Below are positions 11,293 to 25,500 of a stretch of 64,000 bases of DNA, piece by piece. A model generated the notes under the pieces. It had not been told where the DNA came from. It saw only the letters and a program-made list of their open reading frames with translations, and did not search any database. Each line of letters starts with the position of its first letter. The stretch's first letter is position 1. A program made the position numbers and the translations under genes. Source of the DNA: Breviolum minutum Mf 1.05b.01 (taxonomy: Eukaryota; Sar; Dinophyceae; Suessiales; Symbiodiniaceae); the NCBI GenBank assembly GCA_000507305.1, contig DF241136.1, positions 1-64,000 on the forward strand, read 5' to 3'.

Positions 11293-12175
11293 CACGCAGT
11301 GAATATCAAGCTTAGGTAAACTGTTGGGCTAGTGTTGGTTGGGATCTATAGTTGATATTTAGTTGTGCTTCAAAGGTATCATTCTACCTTGGAGCGTCTT
11401 GGGAGGAGCGGAAAACCGAAGTGTGAAATTTCACGTCTTTGGATGTAGATTGAATCATAGCGACAAGTGACAAGCTTTGGGTCTGGGAGGCTCAACAAGC
11501 CCCTACTGCATGCAACGCTTTAAAATCAATCAAAATCATTTTGCATCACTGAGTAGTGATTAGTGTGATGGTTCTGATTCATAAACCCTTTTGGGCAAAT
11601 TATTCAGTTTTTCCAAATTCTTGGGATGGGCCTGGGAAGATCCAACTTTGAGAAAACACTAAGGGCTGCCCCATGTTCCTACTACCCCTGCTCACACGCA
11701 TCCGGATCCAACATTACATTGAATAACAAGCGTGTTATATGATGGTCTCGTATTGCCAGCCTGATACTATGACCTATGTGAAGGAAATGATCTTCATCAA
11801 TCAGCATCATGAGACTCTGTAACAACCCCAACTTGTTTTGCTGGTTGTTGTAATGCTATCCATACACCATACATACACCATGCATAGCACAGTGGTCACT
11901 CAGGATGTGTATCCAAGTCTATGGTTCAAAGGCCCTGCTGGCGTCGCTGAAGGAATAACTAAAAGCACACTGAGCCATGACCATTGCGTTTCTCGATTGA
12001 ACCCTTAAAATTTCAACATGTTTTGGAACGACTTGACGAGTTTTGGTCAGTCCTAAGGTCCAACCCCCGATAATTCAGTATCTGAATGTCGTTCTATTGT
12101 CACAATATACTGCCAAAGTCACATATCATTAGTTTAAACCCAGTTATATATATATATATATCACAATATTTGACA
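11293..12175. other. No gene recognised
   Basis: I see no exon with both convincing codon pattern and splice sites here. A short (TA)n stretch lies near 12145-12160. Confidence 0.3.
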
Positions 12176-12256
12176 AACTTCTACCAGACATCTCTCTAAT
12201 GTTTGGTCGAACTTCTACCAGACATCTCCCTGATGTTTGGTCAAATTTCTACCAAA
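12176..12256. repeat. 34-bp tandem repeat, about 2.4 copies
   Basis: The unit begins AACTTCTACCAGACATCTC; copies run 12176-12209 and 12210-12243 with two differences, followed by a partial third copy. Confidence 0.8.
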
Positions 12257-13018
12257 ACTCCCAGGAAACAAACGTGTCATGTATATTTCAACCAACGGGT
12301 CACCGGATTGACGGGTTAACACCACCGCCCCCGCCTCTGAACGCCACAGCTGTTCTGGAAGCTCTCCACAGGCGGAACTTTTCTGCAGCATAACCTGTGG
12401 ATGGATCCGAAAAAATGGTTGTTGTTTTGGCAGAATTACACAAAAACTCATGTATTTTTGTTCCTGCATAACATATTTGTATTATGTATACATAGAATAT
12501 ATATATTATATATATTATGTTATATCTAGATTGATGGTACGTCGAAAACTGGAGGTTGGAGGCCCGGGTACTGTATATCAATAAACTGATCATTTGTGGG
12601 CAAACTTTTAGAATTCACCAACTTAAAGGTGCTTTTTGTTGGTCGAAATTCGAAGAACATTTCTCCTGAAAACACCATGAAACTGCCATTTGAAGTGGCA
12701 GTATAGGGCCGAACCATCCCAAATGCTGCATCAAATGCTCAGGCAAGAAACGCTGAGTTGATGCGCATCGAATCGTTGCTTCCACTCATCCATCTCCTGC
12801 CTCTGAGAATGCCTCGTGAGGCAAACAAACCTAACTTTGAAGGCGAAAAAGATCTCAGCAAGTGGTTTCAATTGCCTACGAGAATACGTATATCATCATA
12901 TCATATCAAGATAGGAAAATACCAAGAATAATGGCTAATCTTCAAGCATTTTGATCTAGCTGGAGTCTATAGCCTCAATTTGGTGTTTACCCCGTTGGGG
13001 TGTTCCACCACAAACCGC

Positions 13019-13113
13019 GCCTGGCGATTTCGCTACAAGCCTTCAATTTGACCATCTCGGCGGAGCACTGCATGTGGTCCTCGAAGATGTAAACGGGACT
13101 GCTGTGGAGCTGA
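13019..13113 (-). CDS. Candidate exon of an unassigned protein
   Basis: On the minus strand this GC-richer segment reads as a protein with VYIFEDHMQCSAEMVKLKAC and EIARR. It follows AG acceptors near 13105-13120, and GC or GT donors are available after the EIARR region. The frame stays open further upstream to about 13276 and down to a TAA at 12988-12990, so the exon could be larger or terminal. No domain is recognised. Codon usage and GC resemble the SMC4 exons, and the strand agrees with its neighbours. Confidence 0.45.
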
Positions 13114-13375
13114 GATGTTTCCGAATCTGATGTTGTTTTTGGTTGGATGCGTTGGAAGAAGCAAATTTGTGATAGCCAAGATTGCAGATATTCTTTCTTG
13201 GTGTCCACATGTTTCAAGGACGCTTTTGAGGGGGAGGCTGTGAGGTGCTTCCAACATGATTTTGTCCCGGCTTGGTCAAAACGAAACATGCTTGAGACAA
13301 ATTGACAAAATCAACCTGTCAACTTCATTAGAGCTGGATGATATTGGATGAATATGTACACTACAAGGTACCAAG

Positions 13376-13505
13376 TTGTTGTTGTTGTTNTTGTTGTGTG
13401 TGTGTGTGTGTGTTGTTGGTGTTGGTGTTGGTGTTGGTGTTGGTGTTGGTGTTGGTGTTGTTGTTGTTGTTGTTGTGGTTGTTGTTGTTGTTGTTGTTGT
13501 TGTTG
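13376..13505. repeat. (TTG)n microsatellite with an embedded (TG)n and (GTTGGT)n part
   Basis: Perfect TTG triplets at both ends enclose a (TG) run and GTTGGT hexamers. One ambiguous base (13390) lies inside. Read on the minus strand it gives Asn, Gln or Thr runs, but I see no proof that it is translated. Confidence 0.95.
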
Positions 13506-13765
13506 AGTCCCAAAGCCACAGTGACACAACCAAGCAGCATGGAGTGAGCCCGCAACCCCTTCAGCATCTTGTCTTGTTGACATTCCCCTCTATGTTCCCA
13601 TGTCGAAAACACGACTAAGCATCTATCTTCTATAGGGAGACCCAGAACCCGTTTTGCAAGACAACCTATGTTCCTCTTGGCGGACTTTGTGTTGAAAACA
13701 ATCCTGCTAACCATTGCGAAAACACAGTTGAATCTATTCGTGATATTATCTATATCAACTGGCAA
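13506..13765 (-). CDS. Candidate exon or open frame next to the TTG repeat, unassigned
   Basis: A minus-strand frame is open from about 13765 down into the AAC repeat. It includes RIVFNTKSAKRNIGC, CLVVFSTWEHRGEC and KMLKGLRAHSMLLGCVTVALG. Composition is protein-like, yet it is longer than typical exons in this window and its splice boundaries are not clear. It could be an exon of the same gene as the candidate at 13019-13113. No family was recognised. Confidence 0.3.
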
Positions 13766-14397
13766 TTAAACACGAAATACATCCATCAAACCATATCTTC
13801 AACATTGGGTACATCAACCTTGATATATTTGTATATCATTTGGGTATGACCTATCCGTATCTTGTGGGTAAATATATCCGTAAAAAGTTGAGGGGGATAC
13901 ACCAACACCTTGCACGAATTTTCACCCCGAATTTTCACGGTTAAACAAAAATGGCACCTCCATGCGCCTGCTGATATATTGTGCAGGAGGCAATTCATGA
14001 AGAGGTCCCAATAGCTGTCGACATGCAAGCATCACCTGCATATTATATGCAATCCATGTATATGGTATCTGTGCAACTTCTGGGTAGCTCATGGGGAAAC
14101 TGGAAAGTGATAATGGACCATTTTAAAAACTCATGTTTCAAGAATTTCCAGGACTGTTTCTTGAAGTGTATCACTGAACAGCGATGATTTCTTGTCCCGT
14201 TATACTGATTTGCAAGGCTTTCACCGTCAATGAGTGGACCTACATTCCAAATATTTGATCACACCAAATACGCTACATGAAAGCAAATGTAAATCTATGC
14301 ATAAATAAGCGATTACATTCAATTCCAGTATTTCATCACATACACATTACTTCAAGCTCTCGAAAGAGCGGCTGCCATATTCATATCGGATGTTCAG

Positions 14398-17300
14398 TCA
14401 GAAATGAGTTTAAGACCCTCATGCTCACCCGAGTCTAAAGCGTATTGATCCCAGACATGACGGTGTGCGAGGCATGCAACCAAGGAGCACTGTTCGCAGC
14501 GGACAAGCGAGACCTTGGTAGCACTTCCGGATGACTCAGCTCAGCTTATTACCCCCAGTATGGCTTTGAAAAAACAATGGAATAAGGCTTCAACTGGTCC
14601 ACTTTTTATTGCTAGGCTATGGTTGTTTACCGAAGTATATAAGATATATAGAGAGAGAGAGAGATGTATACAGTACCGAATCTGTATGTCATGTGCCATC
14701 AATATTGCTAAATGTGATACTGCAATGTTCCTGCGACGTCGCTACCACGCACAAGAAATACAACGCTGCACCTGCAGCACTTGCAAAACACCAGGAACGT
14801 CCAGAAAGATTTGGCAAAATCACTCCGATACCAACATCATTGGCATGGTAAATGGTGAACAGATTTGCACCTATTTTGTTGGAGTAGATTGGCCCCAACC
14901 AAGATAAGTGACAGCAAGATGGTCTGGGGTACAAATGCTGTCTCTTGATTCGACTTCTTAGGATCCAAAAGGTGCAAAAATTCGAGATGTATATATGCCT
15001 GCCTTTACTTGTCCCAATTCCTAATTTTCCAGAAGGCCAAGGATATACTGAATACAATGATCTACTAGCTACAAAGTTCAGCTGGGATAGCGACGATTGA
15101 GAGCGAACATCGGATCCGCCGCAAACGAAGGACACCTGGACGATGACGGGTCAATGAGCTAATGGATTTAGGCTTGTTGGTTCCAAACTGATTCTTGCCT
15201 TTATAAGCTTGGCTTATGTTTCACTGAACCTTGATTTTGCGGGAAGGGTAAGTTCACCCAGAGAAAAAACAATTTGATCATTGCGCGGTTGGGAGAGATG
15301 ATCTGTCATCTAGCTAGTTGGTGTGCTAAAAGATGGCTCTCCAGCAGCCAATTGGAAGAAGGACGTATGTATCTCCAAATGAATACATATAAATACACAA
15401 GGACAAGATGCATAAGCTAAGCAAGCAGGGCAAGCTACGACCAGTTTGGAACCGACAATGTTTACATATGTTTACATCCCATCGCTTGCAAATAACCCTG
15501 CAAACTCTCTGCAACCAGCATGACAAGTCCTATGTGTTTCTTTATGTAATGATTTTCCAATTTTCGTTACAAAATGCTAATCATAGAACATAAAAAAGGA
15601 AAGCAAAAGGATAGCATTGAGCTATTTACGGTGTTCAAGCATGAGTAGAGACTTCTTCAAATCCATAGTCTAGACTTGTTCTTCCAGGAATTGTAAATAC
15701 TGCAAAAACTCATGGTGTTGGCAGCACCAAACAAAAGCTCTTGACCACTTTGCAATCGCAGTCCACCTATCCTGTAGAATATTGAACCGGTCCGCCAGTC
15801 CACGAAGCAATCCCCGCGCAGCGGAAAAAAAATACATCTGTAGGTCTGTAAGCGAAGAAAAGCATCGAAAAGCCTCCCGGCTCCTCCAAACGTCTCGTTC
15901 TTGACAGGGAGATCAATTTTAAAATATATCTCTTAGGATCTCAAACATCTAACGTACGTTCTCACAAAAAATCAACACTTTCTGTGAAGACTCTTTGCCG
16001 ACTTTGGGTTCCAAATCTGGGAGACATAGCAAATGAGCTGTTGCTGTTTCCCTAAAATCAGTTTTTTTGCATAGCTAGAACTTCCCGCCCTTAGCCGCCT
16101 TTTGATGGACGCTGGTCTTCTCACTGTGGTCTGAGTTGCTGTCCGATGAACGAGGCTGGACGTTTTTGTTGCAGTTGACGGAGAATGTAGTTCTATAGGA
16201 ATATCTCAAAAAAATACACCTTGAGGAGGAAATTCCGGTAATTACAAGAAACAAGTTTGGAAAGCAAATCAAAATTAGCAAGCAAACAAACAAACAAACA
16301 ACCAAACAAAAATACACACACAAAACGAAACAAGATACGTGATGCAAGACACATCTTGAAACAAACAAACATCCCCCCCCACTTTGCAAAAAGAAAGGTC
16401 TTCTTCACCTCCTTCTGCTGAGTTCATGGCCCGTCTCGTTCGCGATAACAGTGTCGTCATTGTAGGCCTGAAGCTGGTGATTTTTGTTGGGTTTCAAGGT
16501 TGATGGTTGACCTTCCGGTAGTACCTATTTATTTGGTGAATATCAAGCCATCTGAAGAAAGATTCGTCAAAATTGGAATCTTAGCCAAGTCAGGGGTGAA
16601 AATCAAAGGAATTGAAACCACCTACTTAATGTTGAAATTCTGATGCACAATTCATTCACCAGTTGATATGGTAAATGTCATTTAAACATCCCGGATGCCC
16701 ATGACCTCTGTTCACCCATTAAAAGGGTGTAGGATTTTCTCCAAAAGCAGACTGGAAAATCCAATATGGCAGGATCCATCTATTTCAAATTTCGGATGTT
16801 TGGGGGTGGGGTGCAGCTAGTGAGCTGTATGTAGTCGAAATATAATTGGGTGCTTCACATGATGGGCTCGACCACCAACCGGCGAAGCACCACTGAGACA
16901 AGGATTTTAACGTGGCGCAATTCATTCTCAAAAAAAACATCCAACAACATCAACTACAAAGAACGGTCTACTAGCCTACTTTTTGAACAGATCCATCCGG
17001 AAAATAGTCAAGCACATATAATTATAACGAAATACATACAGTACACCTGTTGGCATACCATTTTTCGTGACAACAATCTGAAATGAATGTCATCGGCATT
17101 AGGTGTGATGTGTATGTTTATTGCCCACCTATCAAATCTTTAGTGTTGCATTGTCCTGAGAAAAAGCCCATGGCCCATAGGTCCATCTTTGGCTTCAAGC
17201 TTATGGAAAACTAAATGAATCCGTTTGACATGGCCCACTCATCGTGGGTCATAACATTCCCTTCATAAGTTTCAGGTGCTTCCAGGGACAATTAAGGTTG

Positions 17301-19205
17301 GGTAACCATTCTTCAATCTACTGTTCAGTCTACGATCAAATAAACAATCACATATACATAATGATAAGACATTGATGAATAATGATACCAGTATAGTCAA
17401 TCTTTGGATCTCTTTACACTTTAAAAGCATCAACAACAAAAATGGGACGAGTCCTCTGTGGTACCAAATACTGTAATCCTGGCATCACATCCTCCCAGGC
17501 AAAACGAAGACTCCAACCTTTGACTTGGCTGATTTCTTCCTGGTGCAGCTTTGCCCGGAAACAAAGGAAATCTTTGGTGGATCCCTGGTTCCAATACCCT
17601 CGATCCATTCAATGCAAAAAGAATATCAAACAAAATTTCTGCGATTTCAAGAACATCTCAGAAATTCAGAATCTGTATTTCATTTGCTGTATCCAGCACT
17701 AATACATACATCTGTATATATATATATGTAAATACAAATACTATACATATATTAACACATTGCAAAATAGCAGCCATTCAAAAACAAAACAGACATCTGC
17801 AACAAAAAAGGACCTCAAACGGCGATGCAACATCTTGACCAGAAGCTTGGCATCGCGCTTTCGACGCCTTACAGCCGGTCATTGACTAACATGACTTTTA
17901 ATGATGGCTGGGAGGAAAAGAAAGAAAACACATGTACGTAGGTGTATGGAATAAAGTTAGAAACAACAAAAAATCTATGGTTATGTTTGTTTATTTGAGG
18001 GTAGGGGTGAAGTTGGAAGGTGCAAACACCTGTGAGGATCATCAATGGAGAGACATGAAGGTGCAAATGTGCCTGATCATCATGCTACATATTAAGGAAT
18101 CTTGAGATATCTTGAGTTAGGACTATGTTACTGGTCTCAAATCATATCTGATTGGGAAACTTTAAGACATACTTTCCAGAGTTGGTCAAGAAAAATATGG
18201 GACAATCTGCAGCACAATCTGTGGAATCCTCCCATCCAGCCTGTTGGAAATGTTCTTCCCACCAGTGCATTTTCTGGCTCCCTCGTGCAGCGGTTGCCCA
18301 CAAGTCTTGGACCAAATCTTCATTTATTGCAATGCCTACATGTTCAAATGGGACATATCAGGACTAAAAATAACGCTCGAAGAAACTGAACAAAAAGATT
18401 TTCAGGGGGCACCTACAAAGTTTGATTAAACAATAGAATATCTTTCAACATGTTTCTTGCTCTCCAGTCTTGAGTTGTGTAACTGCATTTGCAAGTCAAA
18501 ATAATCAAACAAAAGACCTATATCGCTTCATGATGCTGCTATAGGAAGATTCTATCAAGCCAATACATTGTGAGACATATGTCTGTGACATAGACTCACA
18601 CGCACATCAAATCACATTACACACAAATTACGCTTATAGGATTCTTCGAAATTTCCAGCACCCGGAAATCCGCATCCATAATCTCCCCAAAACACTGAGG
18701 GATCCCTAGCTTCGCCGAAAGAGATCGTTGCCTTGGTTATCCAAGTGATTGATACGAAGAGCCATTCTAGTGTAGCGATCATTGGTTAAATAGTACCGTA
18801 CCAACTGAATCTACTCTCCATGTGTCACTTAGTTTGAAGAGTACAATGTAGCGATCATTCCTTGAACGTCCCAGCATGAGCATATCCGAACATTTCAATC
18901 CGCTTCCTCTTTCTCTTGGCAGTCGTACATGGCTGCAAATGTAATCACAGAAACAGTAACCAATATAGGTACAGTACTGTAGATACATGGAGGCAGGTCC
19001 CATCTCAAGCCACAATATGGACTTGAGGCACCCAGGAAATCGTTTGCTATGATCTACACTCTATGAAGCATGTCTCCATTCAATCGCCTCAAGGTCACAA
19101 CTGAGCTTCCCAAACAGAGAAATCATCTTCTGTGTCCTTTGTGCCTGTCAGGCTGTCCTTATGGCCTCAAACAAGTCGTAGAAACATGGCAAGTAGGTCA
19201 CCTCA
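14398..19205 (-). CDS. Unassigned multi-exon gene ending in an AN1-like zinc-binding stretch
   Basis: Exons supported by codon pattern and splice sites, high to low: about 19158-19203 (VTYLPCFYDLFEAIR), 18860-18935 (KRKRKRIEMFGYAHAG), 18645-18710 (IPQCFGEIMDADFRVLEI), 18160-18325 (LVQDLWATAARGSQKMHWW), 17822-17872 (RRKRDAKLLVKMLHRRLR), 17440-17590 (SLRFAWEDVMPGLQYL), 16412-16467 (AYNDDTVIANETGHELS), 16085-16155 (Ser/Lys-rich), 15676-15771 (DRWTAIAKWSRAFVWCC), and terminal 14534-14398. The last exon ends EHEGLKLISD and TGA at 14400-14398. It contains C-x2-C-x4-C-x2-H-x5-Q, the spacing of the second half of an AN1 zinc finger with the final His replaced by Gln. I cannot name the protein. One gene is assumed because no stop-terminated exon is needed between these exons, but two genes are possible. 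Confidence 0.5.
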
Positions 19206-19502
19206 TACCGGTGATGTGCACCAATCATCAAAATTTAGAGGAATCACTTGATCCAATTGGGTTGATAACAATAAATAACACTAGAACACAAAAGAGCGGC
19301 ACTGTATAGCATCCAACATCACCCATCTTAAACAGCATCATATATTGTGACCCTTACCACATACTCAGGCATTGCAACGAATGAAAATGGGTGTATGTGA
19401 GCCTTTCATACTGCCACTAACTAACACGCGTTTACAAGATAAAAATGGCTTACATAATAGGTAAACAAACACAGTTCGATAATCTGATCCCATCATGGAT
19501 GT

Positions 19503-22500
19503 TCAAGAAGTTCCAAGCGTTTCGTCCTCGAAATGGCCTTGTCCGTCTGTGGAGACATCGTCCGTAGAAGGCGTTCCGCTGGAGTAGGGAACCTCATTTT
19601 TCTTGTCCTGGCACTCGGCAACTCAAAACTCTCAAGTGGATGTCCCAAAATTAGCAAAGTTCACACCCATCGATTAACAGGGAACACCTTAATTCCTGTT
19701 TGGTGAAGAGATTTTCCTTCCCCAAAGTTTTATGTTTTGGTAGTAGGGTGCAAACTTATAGGTTCAAACACCCACATGCCTTGGTGGCTGCCATAGGATG
19801 TCACAAATCTATCCTCAACAGTCATGCTATTGGCTCCAACAATACGTAGTTTCCCATAGTTTATCATGTACTTTATTACAGTGGATTATACATAAGAATC
19901 TATCGTGGTTTCATGCTTCTTCATGTTACATCCCGTTCCAAATGTGTGATTTCTTATCCATTCAAACTGGGAAACACATGGAAAAATAACCTGTTGGAAC
20001 CATCACCACAACGACCCTTCTGTGAATCTCCCTGGGCACCTGCACTTGACAAAGGTCCATTGACCAGGCCTCCTGATCACCACATCTTGTGTTCAAACCC
20101 ATTTTGAAGGTGTGTAAGTCACGACTCACTTGATGGAAACAGGCCTTGCTTGTTCTACTTATATTTGAAAACTGGACCGCATCTACAGTATTCTACAGTC
20201 ACATCGATGAATGTGATGGGAAGAGGTTTCACGTTTCAAGGCCGTCAAACCCAGTTGGAGAGTTTGCCGAAATCTTCACTTTTGACTACGATGCCTAACG
20301 CCATTGAAATCCACGGAGAGACTCGTCACATCATATCATACAATGCACTTCCAATCGTTCGAGAACCCAAGCCTAAGTCAGGAAAATATCCATGCAGAGT
20401 GTATATATATATATGATATGAAAATGGTTGGATTCCAAGATCAAGTCTCAAAAATGACCTCAGTCAAATCCGCAGCGCACAAAATCCTGTAATCTGCGCG
20501 ATTAAAGGTCAGTCCGTCCATCACGCTAGGCACTGTCGCGTGAGAAAATCCAGGCAACATGGCTGCAGACAACCTGTAACAACAAATATTTCTATGGTCT
20601 TTCCACAATCATGCAAATATCATACAAATTATACAGCATTTTAAGACCGACCCATCATATTATAATGGTGGGATCACATGAGCGCATGGCCACCTGCATG
20701 TGCTTGGAGAGTGAAACAACACGTCCCTTTCAAACCAGTCTGTAAACTAGTTGGACGCGACAAATAATTCTGTAGACAAAGAATTCACTATGTCACTTGC
20801 ATATTGTTCCAACGTGTTTTTCCCTATGACTTTGACACTGGTCAAATTTGCTGCTGGTGGCAATAACGGTCCGGCCAACGGAAAATCTGGGCATAAACAG
20901 ATCTCACTGAGACCTGTCACGTTACCACTGAAATTACTCGGACGTAAAATGCGCACGCGACCTCCCGAGATGTCCTGGTGCATCTTGATCTCGTGTTCGT
21001 CTGTTTTAGCACGGCGGAACTTACATGTCCACATTGAACCTTCACGTCCAAAGGTCAATTCGACCTTTGTCAAGCAGAACTTCTGTGGAAATGCAATTTT
21101 CCTTGGATGTTGTGACGAGATGCGACCAGAAGAAGAAAACGGGGGACGGGACACAAGGAAAAACAAGGTGTCTCCGGCGAGACTCCACCATACTCCACCT
21201 AATATATCAATGTCAATATATATTTCATGTATCAATCATATCTGATAAATCACTATATTATATGTCACCAAGCTAAAATAAGCACCTTTTGTAGATCCTT
21301 GTAGTTGGTTCGGCACGCGGAATCAAGAAAAGATTTTGCACCTGCTGTCGCAGTAGTTTCGAACCTTTCAAATTAGACTGGCGGCTGATGGGCAAACAAG
21401 TTGGAATGTCATTAAGTATATATGAAATGGGCCAGTTTTACCCAAACACAGTAAGCAAGCGAAAAAGGCACGGCCATATCTACATGCGCCGGACCATGTA
21501 GTTCGGTTCTAACAGAAGAAGTATGAGCACTGTAAGACTGGTCGCACATTATGACACGCCAACACAGCATCACATATCACAATCATGCGGCTTCTAAATA
21601 TGCCACGTACCTTTCCCGATGTTCTGAAGAACTTGCAGCCTCACCATTCCAATTCTCTAAGCATTCAAAATGGAATCACTTCAGCTGCAAACCCTTGGAA
21701 GTCGAGATCCGTGACCAGTTTCGTCACTTTAAATTACCCAAACCCAAACCCAACCCACGTTCTACGCTGCATGCCTAGTCACAAATGACAACCTGCCGTG
21801 GGCATCCATACACCATTCCCCATGACCAAAGCTGTGATATTTTCAGCTTCTGAATCTGGGGACTTCCTCAGCTGTGCTGAGAAACTTGGGATGGTTTGAA
21901 CTCAGGGCATGGATCATATGCTCTCCAGAAAATGGGAATAAACTGCTTCGTGTTTTTTTGATCCAAAGGGCCAAAAGTGCGTCTGGATTTCTTAAGATAT
22001 ATAGAATTCATGAATTCCACATTGATGCATGGATCCATCATTAGTATGTTGCTCGCGCCCCGGATCAAGTTATACAGTTGTGCCCTCATTACGATGTCCT
22101 GGCTGGTACGACTACACAGAATACCCATAAGACATTCACTATAATCATCCCTATTTACCTGATTACTTCACAAAAAATTCACCCATTCAAATGATCTATC
22201 AGTTTTGGGCTCAATTCAAAGGACCCAGCATCTGCATCACTTCAACTGGAAAGACCTGTTCCGTGGGTTGCAGTCCACTGCGCTTTGTAGTGACCAGCTG
22301 TGCAGATGGCCGACCTAGAAAATACATCATCACCTGAGTGAATTCACCAGGAAAAAAAAAGAAAAAACAGCCATTCAGCCACAGTTACATGGTGTTTGGG
22401 GTTTGGAGGTTTCCAACTCGAGACAAATCTCAGAGTTACAAGTTGGGAAGATCAAGATCCAAAAGCCATGTCCTACACCTAAGACTACCGAGCTGGTCTT

Positions 22501-25500
22501 CAAAACACTAATTATTTACTTGGAAACTGAATGGACATCCAAGCTTAAAACGGCCCAGTGCAAGTAAACTTTGTTCAACACACAGCTGCTTCGTCCTTCT
22601 TCCAACGAGCTAGTAAAAGTCTCCGAGTCACCTTCTCGCTATCTTCGCGACCCAGAAAGGCTCTGGCACTGTCCAAAAAGAAATTCTTTCTCATGACCTC
22701 ACACAGCATTGTGGATTCAACGAACTGTTACGTTGAGGGCAAGGAAAAGACGTTCGCTAGCCAACGGTCAAATCTTCAAACAAAAACTATCAATGACCGG
22801 CCTCACATGTTGCTCTCCTTAGGACTGGGACAGTCCGACTATCCCATTGTTTGGAGGAATCTGGGATCCACGCAGGATGCAAATCCCCTGGCTGTCCAAT
22901 TGAGGGGCGTGCCACTTTAGAGCAACTTGCGATGTTTTGGACATTACCCAAGTCAACACAAAATGTGATTATGTGTTTCGAAGCATGGCGTTACATATGT
23001 GTATGTGTATATAAAAAATCAAAAAATATGATATGTGTGTAAATAAATGTATATATACATGATATGGACGTGGTGAATTAATATGGTCAGAGAGTCATAC
23101 ATACATATACAAAACATAATTATTACATTCAACACGAAGCACACAATGCCCGTGTTTTGTCACTGCTGACCTAGTCACTGCAAAACGAATATGTTTGGCT
23201 GCCATACATAAAATTGCTTGTTGGTGAATCTTCTCCGTGGAACTGAGGTCATTCGGATTGTTCGGCTTCGGCTCGGAGACGTCCGTCTTTGCCCGCTTCT
23301 CGATGGGACTCGTCATGGCATCCGCAAAGGGTCCCAAAAGTTCGGGTGTTCGTACAGCATTGGCAGACCAATCCACCAAACCTTGGTGACCAATCCAGAA
23401 ATGATGCTGTCACCACCCTGAAGCACCAGAAAGAGAAAATGAAGCTATATGTATAGAAGCTAGATGCTTTGAACTTGTAGGATATCATATCTTTTCATTT
23501 CAGATTCTTTTAACCTTGCTAGCCACCTGATGATGCTTGATATTTGTGTCAGCCTATGGATAGTACATGAGATCACTCTGCGTTGGCCATCTTTTGTATA
23601 CATGATGATCTGCGTCTGAGTATGTAAGATATTTGGTGGTAGATACTGGTACTGTGACTCATAGTGACTCATTCAGGACTCCACATCAAGTTGCATCTAT
23701 CTTTGCAGGACCTTGGGACGACTTCCTGAGAATCAATCAAATCCCCAAGCTCAAAATCCGATTCTAACTGAGATGATGGCGCTTTCCAACTACTCCACCC
23801 GACTCCAGCACATTTACATGCAAATCATGTACCCAACTGCCTTCCCAAGCTGGAGCTGGTTTGGTTATACCGGGCTACGACTCCAGAGCCTTTCTTCATT
23901 GATGTCCAGTACATCCAGTTTGATCAACTGCGATATAATGCAACCATGAGTTTCCACGAAGACATTGGACTCAATGGCATCTCGACTCCTTGAAGGCCCA
24001 ATGGAACAAAGGCAAGTGGGTTTTTAACGCATATCATTCACCATTGTCACCGATATACACTTCAAGACTTGGTTTAAGAAAACATCAGCAGTCCAGTAGG
24101 GCCCAAGCCCTTGAAAACAGAATTGAAAAGAAACAATTGCCTATTGTTTTTTGAGCCCACTCCATTTTTTCCCACCTCCGAAGATAAAACAGTGAAAGGT
24201 TCAACATGTTTCTCCAGGTAGACGGATAACCACGAGATGAGCTCTGCGTGTGTGTAAGCCATATTTCCATACAAGTTTCCATGCTGTCTTCCAAAAAATT
24301 ATACTTCCGAACGAACAATGCTTCTGGGGAGTTCTTTACATACAGATCCTAAGGAGGTTCTCGGAAAAGTGTGATCTCCAAATCCGCCATCTTTGAATCA
24401 TATTAAGAGAACCGTGAAAGAGCTACACCCAACCCCCAAAAGGGCTTACATCCCTTTTCACGAAAAGGCTGATCCATTTGTCATCCAAAGATTCTTCAAA
24501 ATCAGAAGAGTCCACTGCTTATGCTGCACTTCTGTTGGCAGAACATAGGGAAGTTTCAAAGCTGCCGTCATAGCTCGCAACACCAAAGAGCAGTCAGTCA
24601 TTGTTTGCAAGTACTCCAGGCAATGTTGTTCAAGGGCTTCCTGTCGAGGTATCGAAATTGATTTGTATGATCATGGAAAATAACATTACACAGCTATGTT
24701 GTAGCATGCAGCATGCTACTGTAAGAAACTGTATTTCAAACAACTGGAAACAAAACTGAAAAACAAAAACACAAAAGGAATCAAAAAGTACAGGATCCAT
24801 GATTCTTGGCCGAGAGTCGATTAAGTACAATCTTGCAGCAAAAAGGCTGCTCACTGCACTCTCGGGATTCAACTTTGGATCCAAATGGCAGGCACTTCGC
24901 AGCATCACATCAAAGGCATCCTTGGTTGGACACAAAACGCGATGGCAGTGGACTACAATGCAAAGATCATGACTGTTCATTTGAGATGACTGAATATCCA
25001 ACATGTGATCTGCTGTCTAGAATGAAAGTATATCCCTTCTAACCATGTACTGCAAAGACGACCTCAATGGCCCAGACGATGATATCTTTGTACATGTGTT
25101 CGTTTTGTTGCTGTTCTTGTGTCAAGGATCAGGTGTCACATCTTTCAAGCTGATCTCTTTTTTGCTGGACTCTTGAAACTTACCATACAACGCCGCACGT
25201 AGTGGTGGGGATAAGGTGGCCACTAGCGCACGCACGAAGGGAACACGGACTTCATCTTCTCCCAGAATTGCGACAGCATCACCTCACACCAGCCAGGCCT
25301 TCACTTCTGAGTGGAAGGTGAAAGGCTGGCAAAACGTGGCCCTCGTAGTACATGTCTGAGGCCATAGATTTTCAGAAAGGTCTACATAGTCCATACAAAG
25401 CTTTTGCAAGAGGACAACTCCAAGATGACATGATGAAACATGATGAGATTCTAGATATCATGATATGTGATAAACAGTACACATCAACTACACGGCTACC

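Noticed and set aside
16658-16690. Another family A MITE (ACCAGTTGATATGGTAAAT)
   Set aside because: Only an internal 19-bp similarity; no terminal repeats on either side.
20751-21245. Plus-strand 164-residue open frame
   Set aside because: The opposite frame (GREGSMWTCKFRRAK) has better codon pattern and matches the strand of the surrounding gene; the plus frame is its shadow.
22558-22920. Plus-strand 120-residue open frame
   Set aside because: The minus strand gives MRKNFFLDSARAFLG and RRLLLARWKKDEA with splice sites; the plus frame is a shadow.
23713-24150. Plus-strand metallophosphatase-like fragment (FFIDVQYIQFDQLRY, GKWVFNAYHSPLSP)
   Set aside because: The two pieces are in different frames, and no metal-binding GDxx or GNHE-type motif is present. 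The minus strand of the same bases fits the BACK region and agrees with neighbouring exons.
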